Origin: Halalkalibacter oceani
Lineage (GTDB): Bacteria > Bacillota > Bacilli > Bacillales > Bacillaceae_D
Direction of reading: 5' to 3'
Assembly (NCBI RefSeq): GCF_023715705.1
Contig: NZ_JAMBOS010000016.1
Location: 23,508 to 87,507 of the forward strand
Length of the DNA: 64,000 nucleotides
Made by a program: the position numbers and the translations under genes. The notes under the pieces are model-generated. The model made no database searches and was not told where the DNA came from. It was given only the letters and a program-made list of their open reading frames with translations. Of the stretch, positions 15,546 through 24,332 are shown one piece after another. The first letter of the stretch is position 1. Every line of letters begins with the position of its first letter.

Positions 15546-16988
15546 ATTCACTCATTTGTCCCTGGAAGCGAGGAGATCTACAGTGCCGGAATTGATATTG
15601 GAACGAGCACGACGAAGCTCGTTTTAAGCAAATTTTTCATTCGAAACATGGCGGGTGGGATGCATATGCCGCGCATCGAAATTGTCAACAAAGAGATCAT
15701 TCATCGGAGTCCGATTTATCGAACACCGCTAAAGTCCGCGACGGCAATTGACATGAAAAAGGTAAAAGACCTCGTTATGCTGGAATATGCAAAGGCAGGG
15801 ATAGCGCCGGCTGATATTAAAACGGGCGCCGTGATGATTACAGGGGAGACGGCAACAAAGCACAATGCTAGAGAGGTCGTCGATCATTTATCTGACTATG
15901 CCGGCGATTTTCTAGTGGCGACAGCCGGGCCGGATTTAGAAGGAATCATTGCCGCAAAAGGATCGGGAGCTTACGAATATTCCAAAAAGACGGGAAAGGT
16001 GGTCGCCAATATCGACATCGGCGGAGGGACGGCAAATGTAGCTGTTTATCAGGCCGGGAAGCTTTGTGGAACATGTACGTTGCACATAGGTGGACGACTG
16101 ATTGAATTGTCCGATGGCCATATTCAGCGCTTGTCGCCGCCAATCAAACAGCTGCTGCCGCAGCTTGGAGTAACGCTTGTAGAAGGTCGCGGCTATACGC
16201 GGCCGGAGCTGAAACAAATAACCGATTATATGGCCGCGGTTATTGAACGAATGCTTCGGTGCAGGCTTATCGGCGAAGATGATGTGCTGCTTCTTGGGCA
16301 TCCTCCCGACTGGGAGGAAGAAATAGAAGCGATCATGTTTTCAGGAGGAGTCAGTGAATGTCTGTACCGTTATGAAAGAGCGACCGAAGAGACGGTATAC
16401 GAAGATATCGGCGAGCTTTTGGCGACCTCACTTCAAGAGAACAGCGGCTTAGCATCGTGGAGGTGGATTCCTCCGAGTGAAACGGTGCGCGCTACGGTGC
16501 TGGGGGCAGGCATGCAAACGACGGACATTAGCGGCGCGACGATTCAGGTTGATCCGGCTGATTTGCCGATCAAAAATTTGCCCGTCTTTCGCGTCAGCCT
16601 CAATCATGATCTCAAAACCGGGAAAGCGGTTATTCATCAGGCGGTGAAGCAGGCAATTGAGCTCTATGATCCGCAGCGTGAAGGGCAAAATTTTGCTCTG
16701 TATGTGAGTGACATCCCTTATTTAAGCTTTAAGGATGTGCAGTTTTTAGCGGGAGTACTGCTGGAGGCAATTCAGGCAAAGCCGTTCAGCGCTCAGCCTT
16801 TGGTCATTGTGCTTGAAGCGGATTATGCGAAAGTGCTTGGACAGACGCTGACGTTTCAGGCCAGGCAGCAAAGCGTCATCTCGATTGACCAGATTCATGT
16901 CGGCCATGGTGACTATATTGATATCGGTCACCTTCTCAAGACAGGTGTCGTGCCATTCGTCGTCAAAACGTTGACATTTCAACATTAA
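15546..16988 (+). CDS. eutA: ethanolamine ammonia-lyase reactivase EutA
   Basis: EutA reactivates ethanolamine ammonia-lyase by replacing damaged cobalamin, using an actin-like ATPase fold. The open frame extends well upstream of the first ATG (15648): it contains the essential phosphate-1 motif AGIDIGTSTTKLVLS, followed by VANIDIGGGTANVAVY (phosphate 2). No ATG, GTG or TTG is available between the in-frame stop at 15528 and that motif. An ATT codon at 15546 lies 7-10 bp after AGGAGGTGA and is the best start, giving about 480 residues, normal for EutA. GTT at 15543 is a second option; a sequencing error turning ATG to ATT is a third. Confidence 0.88.
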   Translation: MHSFVPGSEEIYSAGIDIGTSTTKLVLSKFFIRNMAGGMHMPRIEIVNKEIIHRSPIYRTPLKSATAIDMKKVKDLVMLEYAKAGIAPADIKTGAVMITGETATKHNAREVVDHLSDYAGDFLVATAGPDLEGIIAAKGSGAYEYSKKTGKVVANIDIGGGTANVAVYQAGKLCGTCTLHIGGRLIELSDGHIQRLSPPIKQLLPQLGVTLVEGRGYTRPELKQITDYMAAVIERMLRCRLIGEDDVLLLGHPPDWEEEIEAIMFSGGVSECLYRYERATEETVYEDIGELLATSLQENSGLASWRWIPPSETVRATVLGAGMQTTDISGATIQVDPADLPIKNLPVFRVSLNHDLKTGKAVIHQAVKQAIELYDPQREGQNFALYVSDIPYLSFKDVQFLAGVLLEAIQAKPFSAQPLVIVLEADYAKVLGQTLTFQARQQSVISIDQIHVGHGDYIDIGHLLKTGVVPFVVKTLTFQH

Positions 16989-17007
16989 GAGAGAGGAGGG
17001 CTTATGT

Positions 17008-18369
17008 ATGAAGCTGCAAACAACCTATCTTGGAACCGTGTATCAATTTTCCTCATTAAAGGAGTTGTTCGCGAAAGCAAATGAAGAGAAATCAGGGGAT
17101 CGTCTGGCGGGGATTGCGGCGGAAACCGTCCAAGAGCGAATTGCCGCCAAGGAAGTAGTCAGTCAGCTGACGCTCGGTGAAATACGGGAGAATCCATTGT
17201 TGACGCCGGAAGAGGATGAGGTGTCAAGAATTATTGAAGAACAGATCAATGAACCGATTTATCAATCAATGAAAAACTGGTCGGTCGCCGAGCTGCGTGA
17301 ATATATTTTAAGCGATGAGGTGACAGGGGAGGAGCTGCTGCGGGTCAGCCGGGGGTTAAACAGTGAGATGATCGCCGCTGTCGCCAAGTTGATGTCGAAC
17401 CTTGACCTTGTTTATGGAGCGAATAAAATCGAGGTTATTACGAAATGCAACAGCGCGATTGGTCATAAAGGAACGCTGGCCTCACGTCTCCAGCCGAACC
17501 ATCCGACCGATCATGTGGAAGGGATGCTCGCCTCGTTAAAGGAAGGGCTCTCCTATGGCGTCGGCGATGCGGTCATCGGCATTAATCCGGTTGATGATTC
17601 TGTTGAGAGCGTGAAGCGCCTGCTGCATGCGACTCATCAATTCATACAGGAGTGGGAAATTCCAACGCAAAATTGTGTGCTTGCGCATGTGACGACACAA
17701 ATGAAGGCCGTCGAGCAGGGAGCGCCAGCCGATATGATTTTTCAAAGCATCGCCGGTACCGAGGCAGCCAATAAATCATTTGGCATTTCCGCTGCGCTGC
17801 TGGAGGAAGCGAATCAGCTCGTGAAAACATACGGTACGGGAACAGGTCCGCAGCGGCTCTATTTTGAGACGGGGCAAGGCTCGGAACTGTCGTCCGAAGC
17901 ACATTACGGAATCGATCAAATGACGCTTGAATCACGTAATTATGGCTTTGCCCGCCATTATGATCCATATATCGTCAACACGGTTGTCGGCTTCATTGGA
18001 CCAGAATATTTATATAACAGCAAGCAGGTGATCAGAGCGGGGCTTGAGGATCATTTTATGGCTAAGCTTCACGGCATCCCGATGGGGGTCGACATTTGCT
18101 ATACCAATCATATTAAGGCCGACCAGAATGATATTGAAGACTTGGGCGTCTTGCTGACAGCTGCCGGAGTGAATTTTATTATCGCGACACCGATGGGTGA
18201 TGATTGCATGTTGAACTATCAATCCATGAGCTATCACGATATTGCCACGCTGCGGCAAACATTAGGACGACCGCCTTCACCACGCTTCGCGGAGTGGTTG
18301 GAACAAATGGGGATATTCGAAAATGGAAAGCTAAGCAAGCTCGCTGGAGATCCGACGATCTTTTCATGA
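17008..18369 (+). CDS. eutB: ethanolamine ammonia-lyase large subunit
   Basis: The catalytic TIM-barrel subunit (453 residues) of adenosylcobalamin-dependent ethanolamine ammonia-lyase, which splits ethanolamine into acetaldehyde and ammonia. Family stretches such as LMSNLDLVYGANKIEV, CNSAIGHKGTLASRLQPNHP and GIPMGVDICYTNH are present and the length is standard. ATG with GAGGAGGG upstream. It lies 19 bp after eutA and directly before eutC. No microcompartment shell or acetaldehyde dehydrogenase gene accompanies it here. Confidence 0.97.
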   Translation: MKLQTTYLGTVYQFSSLKELFAKANEEKSGDRLAGIAAETVQERIAAKEVVSQLTLGEIRENPLLTPEEDEVSRIIEEQINEPIYQSMKNWSVAELREYILSDEVTGEELLRVSRGLNSEMIAAVAKLMSNLDLVYGANKIEVITKCNSAIGHKGTLASRLQPNHPTDHVEGMLASLKEGLSYGVGDAVIGINPVDDSVESVKRLLHATHQFIQEWEIPTQNCVLAHVTTQMKAVEQGAPADMIFQSIAGTEAANKSFGISAALLEEANQLVKTYGTGTGPQRLYFETGQGSELSSEAHYGIDQMTLESRNYGFARHYDPYIVNTVVGFIGPEYLYNSKQVIRAGLEDHFMAKLHGIPMGVDICYTNHIKADQNDIEDLGVLLTAAGVNFIIATPMGDDCMLNYQSMSYHDIATLRQTLGRPPSPRFAEWLEQMGIFENGKLSKLAGDPTIFS

Positions 18370-18384
18370 TAGGAGTTGAGGATA

Positions 18385-19281
18385 GTGAATTCAGAGTTTA
18401 TTGAAAGGCGGCAAGATGAGAAGAACAGCAGCCAAAATAAAGTCACGAATATTCGGGAGAGATCAACTGAGACGAGTACGAGCAAGACACAATCCCTTTT
18501 CATAGAATCGCCGACGGAGGAGGCTTCTCCCGCTGTCCGGATCAAGCACGCCGCGTTGAGGGAACCGGAGCATAAAGCCGAGAAGCTGCGGGAGCTGATG
18601 AACAAGACGCCTGCCCGGATTGGAGTTGGCAGAGCCGGAGTACGGCCGAAAACGAAGGAGTGGCTCAAATTCCGCTATGACCATGCCGCGGCGGTGGATG
18701 CTGTCTATGGCCAGGTCAGTGATGCACTGCTGGAGGAGCTGAATTTGTTTAAGGTGAACACGCAGGTAGCGGACAAAGAAACGTATATGATCCGCCCCGA
18801 TTATGGCAGGAAGCTGGCCGAAGAGGCGAAGCAGGTCATTCGCAGGAACTGTGAAGCGTCCCCGACTGTGCAAATAATCCTATCAAATGGACTGAGCGCC
18901 AGTGCTGTCGAGGAAAATGCCGCAGATGTCTATTTATCGTTGCAGCAGGCGTTAATCAGTGCCGGCCACAAGCTCGGAACGCCCTTTTACATTGAAAATG
19001 GAAGAGTAGCCGTAATGGATGATGTCGGCGAGATTTTACGTCCCGAGGTGATCGTTCTCCTCATTGGCGAGCGTCCGGGCCTGGGAAGCGCGGAATCGTT
19101 AAGCGCCTATCTTTGCTATCGCCCGAGAAGCGGTACAATCGAAGCGGAACGAATGGTTGTTTCCAATATTCATAAAGGCGGAATTCCACCGGTTGAAGCA
19201 GGAGCGTATATTAGCACCGTCGTTGAAAAAGTAGTAACGCACCGGGCAAGCGGGGTGTCGTTGGCCAGGATGGAGAGCTGA
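18385..19281 (+). CDS. eutC: ethanolamine ammonia-lyase small subunit
   Basis: A 298-residue cobalamin-binding partner of EutB. The core from TPARIGVGRAGVRPKTKEWLKFRYDHA through SNGLSASAVEENA and LIGERPGLGSAESLSAYLCYRP is typical. A hydrophilic N-terminal extension of about 70 residues precedes it. I chose GTG at 18385, 9 bp after AGGAG; the TTG at 18376 overlaps the ribosome-binding site. It is the last gene of the eut group and is followed by a terminator. Confidence 0.95.
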   Translation: MNSEFIERRQDEKNSSQNKVTNIRERSTETSTSKTQSLFIESPTEEASPAVRIKHAALREPEHKAEKLRELMNKTPARIGVGRAGVRPKTKEWLKFRYDHAAAVDAVYGQVSDALLEELNLFKVNTQVADKETYMIRPDYGRKLAEEAKQVIRRNCEASPTVQIILSNGLSASAVEENAADVYLSLQQALISAGHKLGTPFYIENGRVAVMDDVGEILRPEVIVLLIGERPGLGSAESLSAYLCYRPRSGTIEAERMVVSNIHKGGIPPVEAGAYISTVVEKVVTHRASGVSLARMES

Positions 19282-19321
19282 CAGTGGCCGATCTTCATTG
19301 TTAAATAGGAAACTGGAAGGT

Positions 19322-19342
19322 GCCGGAGAAAGCCGGCTTTTT
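19322..19342 (+). terminator. terminator after eutC
   Basis: GCCGG and CCGGC arms with a short loop and a TTTTT tail. Confidence 0.65.
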
Positions 19343-19375
19343 ATAGCTCGTGCGGTGCGGTCCGCTTATTCGGAA

Positions 19376-19420
19376 GAGGCTGGGCAAAAGGTAAAACACA
19401 ACCTTTTGACCCGGCCTCTT
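19376..19420 (+). repeat. gaggctggg-type terminator repeat
   Basis: GAGGCtGGG...AAAAGG pairs with CCTTTT...CCcGGCCTC. Closely similar elements occur at 23155-23194 and, more diverged, at 30353 and 57887. Confidence 0.65.
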
Positions 19421-19528
19421 CCTTTTCCCTGCTCCAAAGGAAAAAGCGCGTTCCCTATTTATAAAGAAACGATAAAATAGACAGAGATGAAAAATGCGCA
19501 TGATACATTGTAGTCAGGAGGAATAAGC

Positions 19529-20233
19529 ATGGATGCACGATTATTGTTAGTAGAGGATGATCCGGAAATTGCCCGTGTCATTCGAGATGCGTTTTCCCGG
19601 GAAGGGTATGAGGTGACATGGGCTACGACTGGACTGGAAGGCTGGGAGGATTTTTTGCGTGACACGTTTGATCTTGTGCTGGTTGATTTAATGCTGCCTG
19701 AAATGGATGGCTTTACTCTTTGCCGGAATATCCGCTGGAAAAGCGATATTCCGTTATTGATTATTAGTGCTCGGACGGAAGATGAGGATAAGGTGAAAGG
19801 GCTCGTTGATATTGGCGCGGACGATTATGTGCAAAAGCCGTTTAGCATTACCGAACTGAAAGCGCGGGTAGAATCGGCAATCAAACGCTGGCACCGCTAT
19901 AAAGGGACCGCAGATTTCAGCGACACGACCGCCTATGATAACGGGTTAATGATTGACTGGGACCAGCAAAAGGTGTTCATCGATGGAAAAGAAAAAGAGT
20001 TGACAGTGAAGGAGTTTGAACTGCTGAAGCTTCTGACTCAGCATCCAAACCGGATCTTTTCCAAAAGCGAACTCTATCAGCATGTATGGCTGCAGGTCGA
20101 TGCAAATGGGCTGCATACCGTCACTGTTCATGTGAAGTCACTTAGGGAAAAACTTGGCGATCCAGTGAAAAGTCCCCGCTTTGTTCAGACCGTATGGGGC
20201 AAAGGCTACTGCTTTATCGGGGAGCCAACATGA
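19529..20233 (+). CDS. OmpR/PhoB-family response regulator
   Basis: A 234-residue DNA-binding response regulator. The receiver domain has acidic pocket EDD, phosphoacceptor Asp in LVLVDLMLPEMDG and conserved Lys in VQKPF. The C-terminal winged helix (KELTVKEFELLKLLTQHPNRIFSK ... TVHVKSLREKLGD) is of the OmpR type. It overlaps the following kinase by ATGA, so they form one two-component system. A lipoprotein and a small HTH membrane protein follow and may be co-transcribed. The stimulus is unknown. Confidence 0.92.
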   Translation: MDARLLLVEDDPEIARVIRDAFSREGYEVTWATTGLEGWEDFLRDTFDLVLVDLMLPEMDGFTLCRNIRWKSDIPLLIISARTEDEDKVKGLVDIGADDYVQKPFSITELKARVESAIKRWHRYKGTADFSDTTAYDNGLMIDWDQQKVFIDGKEKELTVKEFELLKLLTQHPNRIFSKSELYQHVWLQVDANGLHTVTVHVKSLREKLGDPVKSPRFVQTVWGKGYCFIGEPT

Positions 20234-21717
20234 AGCTGAAGACATGGCTGCTGCTCTCCTACTTTATCGTGATGGTTCTTCCGCTGGCGGGGGCTTATTT
20301 CCTTGTCGCTTCAATTCAGGCCTATCATCATGAGCAAAATGTTGAGGAGTATTTTCAAACATGGTCTGAACTCCAGACGATTATTGCTGTACTCGATGAT
20401 CCGGCGCTGTACCAGCCGTCCTCCGACTGGACGAGGGTGGAAGATTTGACCGATTCTCAACTGTTCATTTTGCTCTATAATCGTGACGGCTTTACTTTAT
20501 ACAGTTCCGCTCCATGGAACACCTCCTCCTTTGCTACTCCGCTTGACAGATTGTACCAGGATTTATACAAGCTGGAGCAGGGACATCGGGCATACAGTTA
20601 CAGACAACCCGTTTTGGAAAGCAATGAAGTGATTGGTTTTTTTGAAGTACAAGTTGGTCGAAGTGAATGGCTTGCTGCTGTCGAAGAAAGAAGCTGGCTG
20701 ACGTTTGTCGGATTGGCGCTCCTGTTTCTGATCATCTATATTAGCGTTATTTTTCTGCTTAATCGGAAATTAAACCGGCGGTTAAAGCTGCTGATGGAAC
20801 AGATGACGGCATTTGCCAAGCGTCAAGAGATCGAGGAAGTCAGAACCAACGACGATGAAATCGGTCTGCTGACAGAGCATTTTTACCGGATGAAAAGGCA
20901 AATCGAAGACGCGCAGAAAGCGGTCGAGAAAGAGCAAAAGGAAAAGGAATATATGATTGCCACGCTTTCACATGACTTGAAAACGCCTTTAACGTCGATT
21001 CGCGCCTATACCGAAGAAATTCTCCATTCAGGGGACAGGCTGGCGGAGGAGGAACGGAAGGAATACCATATGATCGTGCTTGATAAAGCCAATTATATGA
21101 AACAGATGCTCGATGACCTGCTGATGTTCACGCTGATGCAATCATCCAATTATGAGATGACGTTCGTCAAGGTCGAAGGTCAGGAGTTCTTCGAAATGCT
21201 CGTTGCCGATTATGAGCCGCTCTGCCGCGAAAAAGGGATCACCATTCATGTGAGCTGTGAAGTGAGCGGAGCGTACTTCGTTAATCCGCAACAGCTGATG
21301 CGGGTGGCGGACAATTTGATGAGCAATGCTATCCAGCATACCGCGCCGGGGAAAACCATTTGGCTGGCGGCGTTTTCGGACACATGCAGGCAGCCGGAGT
21401 GGATTTTTCCGTTTGCAGCAGAACAGCTGCGGTTTGCAGAGGAAGCGCTCTATCTGGTCGTGCAAAATGAAGGAAAGGGCGTCCAGAAGGAACACGGACC
21501 GTATGTGTTTGATCCGCTTTATCAGGCCGATCAGGCGAGAACGAAAAAGGAATCTCGCGGTACGGGACTTGGGTTGAGCATTACAAAGCAAATTATTGAA
21601 AAGCATGGCGGCGAGGTTTGGTTTTTCTCAGAAGAGGAGGCCGGTACATGTGTCGTTTGCCAATTGCCAAAATATGAAGGGGAAGGTGAAGAAGATGAAC
21701 AAAAGGAATCTCGGTAA
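20230..21717 (+). CDS. membrane sensor histidine kinase
   Basis: A 495-residue kinase with an N-terminal membrane segment (about 5-28), an extracytoplasmic sensor domain of some 135 residues, a second membrane segment (about 158-180), a HAMP-like linker, HisKA with the phosphohistidine in ATLSHDLKTPLTSI, and an HATPase domain with GTGLGLSITKQIIEKHGG. The ATG at 20230 overlaps the stop of the response regulator. The 3' end overlaps the next lipoprotein gene by 23 bases. Cognate partner of the upstream regulator. Confidence 0.92.
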   Translation: MKLKTWLLLSYFIVMVLPLAGAYFLVASIQAYHHEQNVEEYFQTWSELQTIIAVLDDPALYQPSSDWTRVEDLTDSQLFILLYNRDGFTLYSSAPWNTSSFATPLDRLYQDLYKLEQGHRAYSYRQPVLESNEVIGFFEVQVGRSEWLAAVEERSWLTFVGLALLFLIIYISVIFLLNRKLNRRLKLLMEQMTAFAKRQEIEEVRTNDDEIGLLTEHFYRMKRQIEDAQKAVEKEQKEKEYMIATLSHDLKTPLTSIRAYTEEILHSGDRLAEEERKEYHMIVLDKANYMKQMLDDLLMFTLMQSSNYEMTFVKVEGQEFFEMLVADYEPLCREKGITIHVSCEVSGAYFVNPQQLMRVADNLMSNAIQHTAPGKTIWLAAFSDTCRQPEWIFPFAAEQLRFAEEALYLVVQNEGKGVQKEHGPYVFDPLYQADQARTKKESRGTGLGLSITKQIIEKHGGEVWFFSEEEAGTCVVCQLPKYEGEGEEDEQKESR

Positions 21718-22792
21718 AGCAACTGGTCTCGCAGGATTCTCCCTGCTGTTATTTGGATGTGCTGCTGGCGGTAGTCAGTATTCACCAGAGCAGGTGCTGA
21801 GTCAGGCGTTAGAGGAGCAGGAAGGTGTTCAGGCTTACTATGGTGAGGCGCAAATGACGACCAGCGAGGGTGATCAGGTGATTGATCAGTATCGTTTGAA
21901 GGAGTGGGTTAGCGCGGATGGAAAGCGGCGGGTCGACATTGTGAACAGTGAGGGCGATTCAACAGAAATCTCTGTCAATACAGGAACGGCATTGATCAGC
22001 TACCAGCCGTTGGCGAACAAGGCCATGCACTTTGCCAGCTCGGAGGATGAGCTTTCCACGCTTACGCCGATGTCTCCTAAGCAGCAGGCTGAGCAAATAT
22101 TAAGCCTCATTCGAGATACGCACACGATTTCAGCCGGACAGGAAGCGGAAATTGCCGGCCGGGCGGCTCATCATTTGATTGCGACGGCGAATGAAGAAGG
22201 CAAACTGGTCGGCGATCAGGAGATTTGGGTCGACAAAGAGAATTGGATGATCTTAAAAAATGTCTCCAGCTCAGGCAACTTGACGATCGATTGGACATAC
22301 ACGGTGGTTGATTTTGAGGCTGAGATCACGGATGATCTTTTTGAACTGGAGCTTCCTGAGGACGTGGAATGGCAGGATCTGAGCTATATGGAACCGAAGG
22401 AGTTGACATTGGATGAAGCGATTGAATATGTCGGCAAGCCGTTTTCCTACATTCCTGAAACCGAAGAGCTTACGATTGGACGAATTGAAGTGATGGAGCT
22501 GCAAGGGGAGTGGGACCGCGCGGAAGTGACAATCGAATATGTGAAAGAAGGAGTCACGCATTTTTCTGTAACGGTATTTGAAGCATCGGAGCAGGCAGAA
22601 GAGGAGCTTGCTTCCCTGGGTGAAGAAAAAATAACAATTCGCGGGCAAGAAGGATCTTACTTAGAGGTAAATGAATTCCGCTCGCTAGTATGGCAGGAAG
22701 AGGGACTTTCCTATTCGGTTATTCTGGCTCATTCAGAGCTAACTGTCGACGAGTTTATCGACTTGAGCGAGCAGATGATCGTTGCTGAATAA
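21695..22792 (+). CDS. LolA/RseB-like lipoprotein linked to the two-component system
   Basis: A 365-residue lipoprotein with lipobox LFGC (acylated Cys22). The first half resembles outer-membrane-lipoprotein sorting/sigma-E regulatory (LolA/RseB-like) folds, with segments such as YYGEAQMTTSEGDQVIDQYRLKEW and DQEIWVDKENWMILKN. The C-terminal part resembles DUF4367. The start at 21695 (MNKRN) has GAAGGTGAAG upstream, while the longer frame begins inside the kinase. Because it overlaps the kinase gene, it may be a ligand-binding or modulating partner of that sensor at the membrane surface; this is inference. Confidence 0.8.
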   Translation: MNKRNLGKATGLAGFSLLLFGCAAGGSQYSPEQVLSQALEEQEGVQAYYGEAQMTTSEGDQVIDQYRLKEWVSADGKRRVDIVNSEGDSTEISVNTGTALISYQPLANKAMHFASSEDELSTLTPMSPKQQAEQILSLIRDTHTISAGQEAEIAGRAAHHLIATANEEGKLVGDQEIWVDKENWMILKNVSSSGNLTIDWTYTVVDFEAEITDDLFELELPEDVEWQDLSYMEPKELTLDEAIEYVGKPFSYIPETEELTIGRIEVMELQGEWDRAEVTIEYVKEGVTHFSVTVFEASEQAEEELASLGEEKITIRGQEGSYLEVNEFRSLVWQEEGLSYSVILAHSELTVDEFIDLSEQMIVAE

Positions 22793-22810
22793 CGAAAAGG
22801 GAGCGGGACA

Positions 22811-23092
22811 ATGATTTCGTTAGCAGTCGGCATCGCAGCTGCCGGTTATTTTATCGGCGAAGGGTTGAGGAACTTTCATCATCCTCAGGCGGAGGGCTTG
22901 CTCGACTCGGCTGAAGATGAACACGAGTTGATCCGGGATAAAAATGTTCACGATTTCCTGAATATCTCCAAAGAGGATGCCAAAAGCTTAACGGCAGAGC
23001 ACCCAGATATTCCCCATCTCGTCTTAAACGGCACGATCTATTATCCGAAGCACAAGCTCCGCGAATGGGTGATGAAGCTTGGTGAGTCGTAA
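22811..23092 (+). CDS. small membrane-anchored protein with excisionase-like HTH
   Basis: A 93-residue protein. An N-terminal hydrophobic stretch (ISLAVGIAAAGYFIG) could anchor it, and the C-terminal half (FLNISKEDAKSLT...IPHLVLNGTIYYPKHKLREWV) resembles the excisionase/MerR-like HTH_17 fold. GGGAGCGGGA lies upstream of the ATG. It follows the lipoprotein by 18 bp. A membrane-tethered DNA-binding role is possible but unproven. Confidence 0.65.
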   Translation: MISLAVGIAAAGYFIGEGLRNFHHPQAEGLLDSAEDEHELIRDKNVHDFLNISKEDAKSLTAEHPDIPHLVLNGTIYYPKHKLREWVMKLGES

Positions 23093-23154
23093 TCCGGAGG
23101 CTTAGCGGAAGAGGTCTCGAAGCTCGCTTGACGCTTTTATAAAAATAGAAGATG

Positions 23155-23196
23155 GAGGCTGGGATAAAAGGAGTCAACCTTTTGCCTGGCCTCTTA
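23155..23196 (+). repeat. gaggctggg-type terminator repeat, second copy
   Basis: GAGGCTGGGataAAAGG pairs with CCTTTTgCCTGGCCTC. It is nearly the same as the element at 19376-19420 and probably terminates the two-component operon. Confidence 0.7.
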
Positions 23197-23315
23197 GCCA
23201 TGAGCGGAACAATTGCTACTGTCTCCCCTCGCTTTACCCGGGTATTAATTGGAGGAATATGTTAATCTATTCATAATGTAAGAGAGCTTACCGAGTCTGA
23301 AAGGAGTTATGTGAA

Positions 23316-24161
23316 ATGGAATATGTCGTTCCAGAAGTTACTCTTCATGATGGCGTGACACTTCCCGTGATTGGATTGGGGACGTACCGGTTGAAAGGGG
23401 CACAAGGTGTCGAAGCGATCCGGGGGGCGATTGATGAAAGAGGCTATCGCCTGATTGATTCGGCTTATAATTATGAAAATGAGGGAACGGTAGGGGAAGC
23501 GATTAGGCAAAGCTCGGTTCCGAGGGAAGAAATACTCGTTACCTCTAAGCTTCCGGGGCGTTATCAGGAATATGAAAAAGCTCAAACTGCGCTTCAGGAA
23601 TCGTTATTTCGGGCGAATCTGGACTATTATGACCTGTATCTCATTCATTGGCCGAACCCTAAACAGGATCACTATGTGGAAGCGTGGCAGGCCTTACTTG
23701 ATGCGAAAAAGCAAGGGCTGATTCGTTCGATCGGGGTTTGCAATTTTTTACCGGAGCATCTTGAGCGTCTGGAGCGGGAGACGGGGATCAAGCCAAGCAT
23801 CAATCAAATTGAGCTGCATCCTTTCTTTAATCAGGCCGAACAAAGAGCGTGGCATGAAAGCAATCAGATCAAGACCCAATCATGGAGCCCGCTGGCGAGA
23901 GCAAATCAGCTCTTTCAAAACAAGACACTTCAGCAGCTTGCCGACAACTATCATAAATCGGTTTCACAGATAGTGTTAAGGTGGCATTATCAGCTCGGCG
24001 CGATCTCTATTCCGAAATCTGCTTCTCCAGAAAGGCAGGTCGAGAATATTTCCATATTTGATTTTTCATTAGACGAAGCAGATATGAAGGCCATTTCGGA
24101 ATTAACGCGTCCTGATGGAAGGTTGAAGAACCAGGATCCGGCGATCTATGAGGAATTTTAA
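23316..24161 (+). CDS. aldo/keto reductase
   Basis: A 281-residue NADPH-dependent TIM-barrel oxidoreductase. The catalytic tetrad is visible: Asp in LIDSAYNYENE, Tyr in the same motif, Lys in VTSKL and His in YLIHWPNP. IPKSASPERQVENISIFDF is the cofactor-binding signature of the family. It resembles the YtbE/YvgN (AKR5) group. ATG with AAAGGAG upstream. It is monocistronic, ending in a strong hairpin at 24186-24246. The physiological substrate is unknown; methylglyoxal-type carbonyl detoxification is one option. Confidence 0.9.
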   Translation: MEYVVPEVTLHDGVTLPVIGLGTYRLKGAQGVEAIRGAIDERGYRLIDSAYNYENEGTVGEAIRQSSVPREEILVTSKLPGRYQEYEKAQTALQESLFRANLDYYDLYLIHWPNPKQDHYVEAWQALLDAKKQGLIRSIGVCNFLPEHLERLERETGIKPSINQIELHPFFNQAEQRAWHESNQIKTQSWSPLARANQLFQNKTLQQLADNYHKSVSQIVLRWHYQLGAISIPKSASPERQVENISIFDFSLDEADMKAISELTRPDGRLKNQDPAIYEEF

Positions 24162-24185
24162 AAATAGAAGGTGAGAAAACAGGTT

Positions 24186-24246
24186 GGTTCTAAGTGAATG
24201 GCCGGACGGAGCGAGGTTCCGTGTTCCATTTGCTTAGAGCCTTTTT
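24186..24246 (+). terminator. terminator after aldo/keto reductase
   Basis: GGTTCTAAGTGAATGG pairs with CCATTTGCTTAGAGCC almost perfectly and is followed by TTTTT. Confidence 0.75.
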
Positions 24247-24332
24247 CAGGTTGACGAACATTCGGATTATCAGTATGATGAATATAAAATACAAACGAAT
24301 TTATATTTTGTTTGCATTTTAACAAACTTAAA

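Noticed and set aside
15648..15650. ATG 15648 as the start of eutA
   Set aside because: It would remove the conserved IDIGTSTTKL phosphate-binding motif that is encoded in frame just upstream behind an excellent ribosome-binding site.
12998..19281. Full ethanolamine microcompartment operon
   Set aside because: No shell (EutM/N/L/K/S), EutE, EutD, EutG or EutH genes are found next to eutABC.
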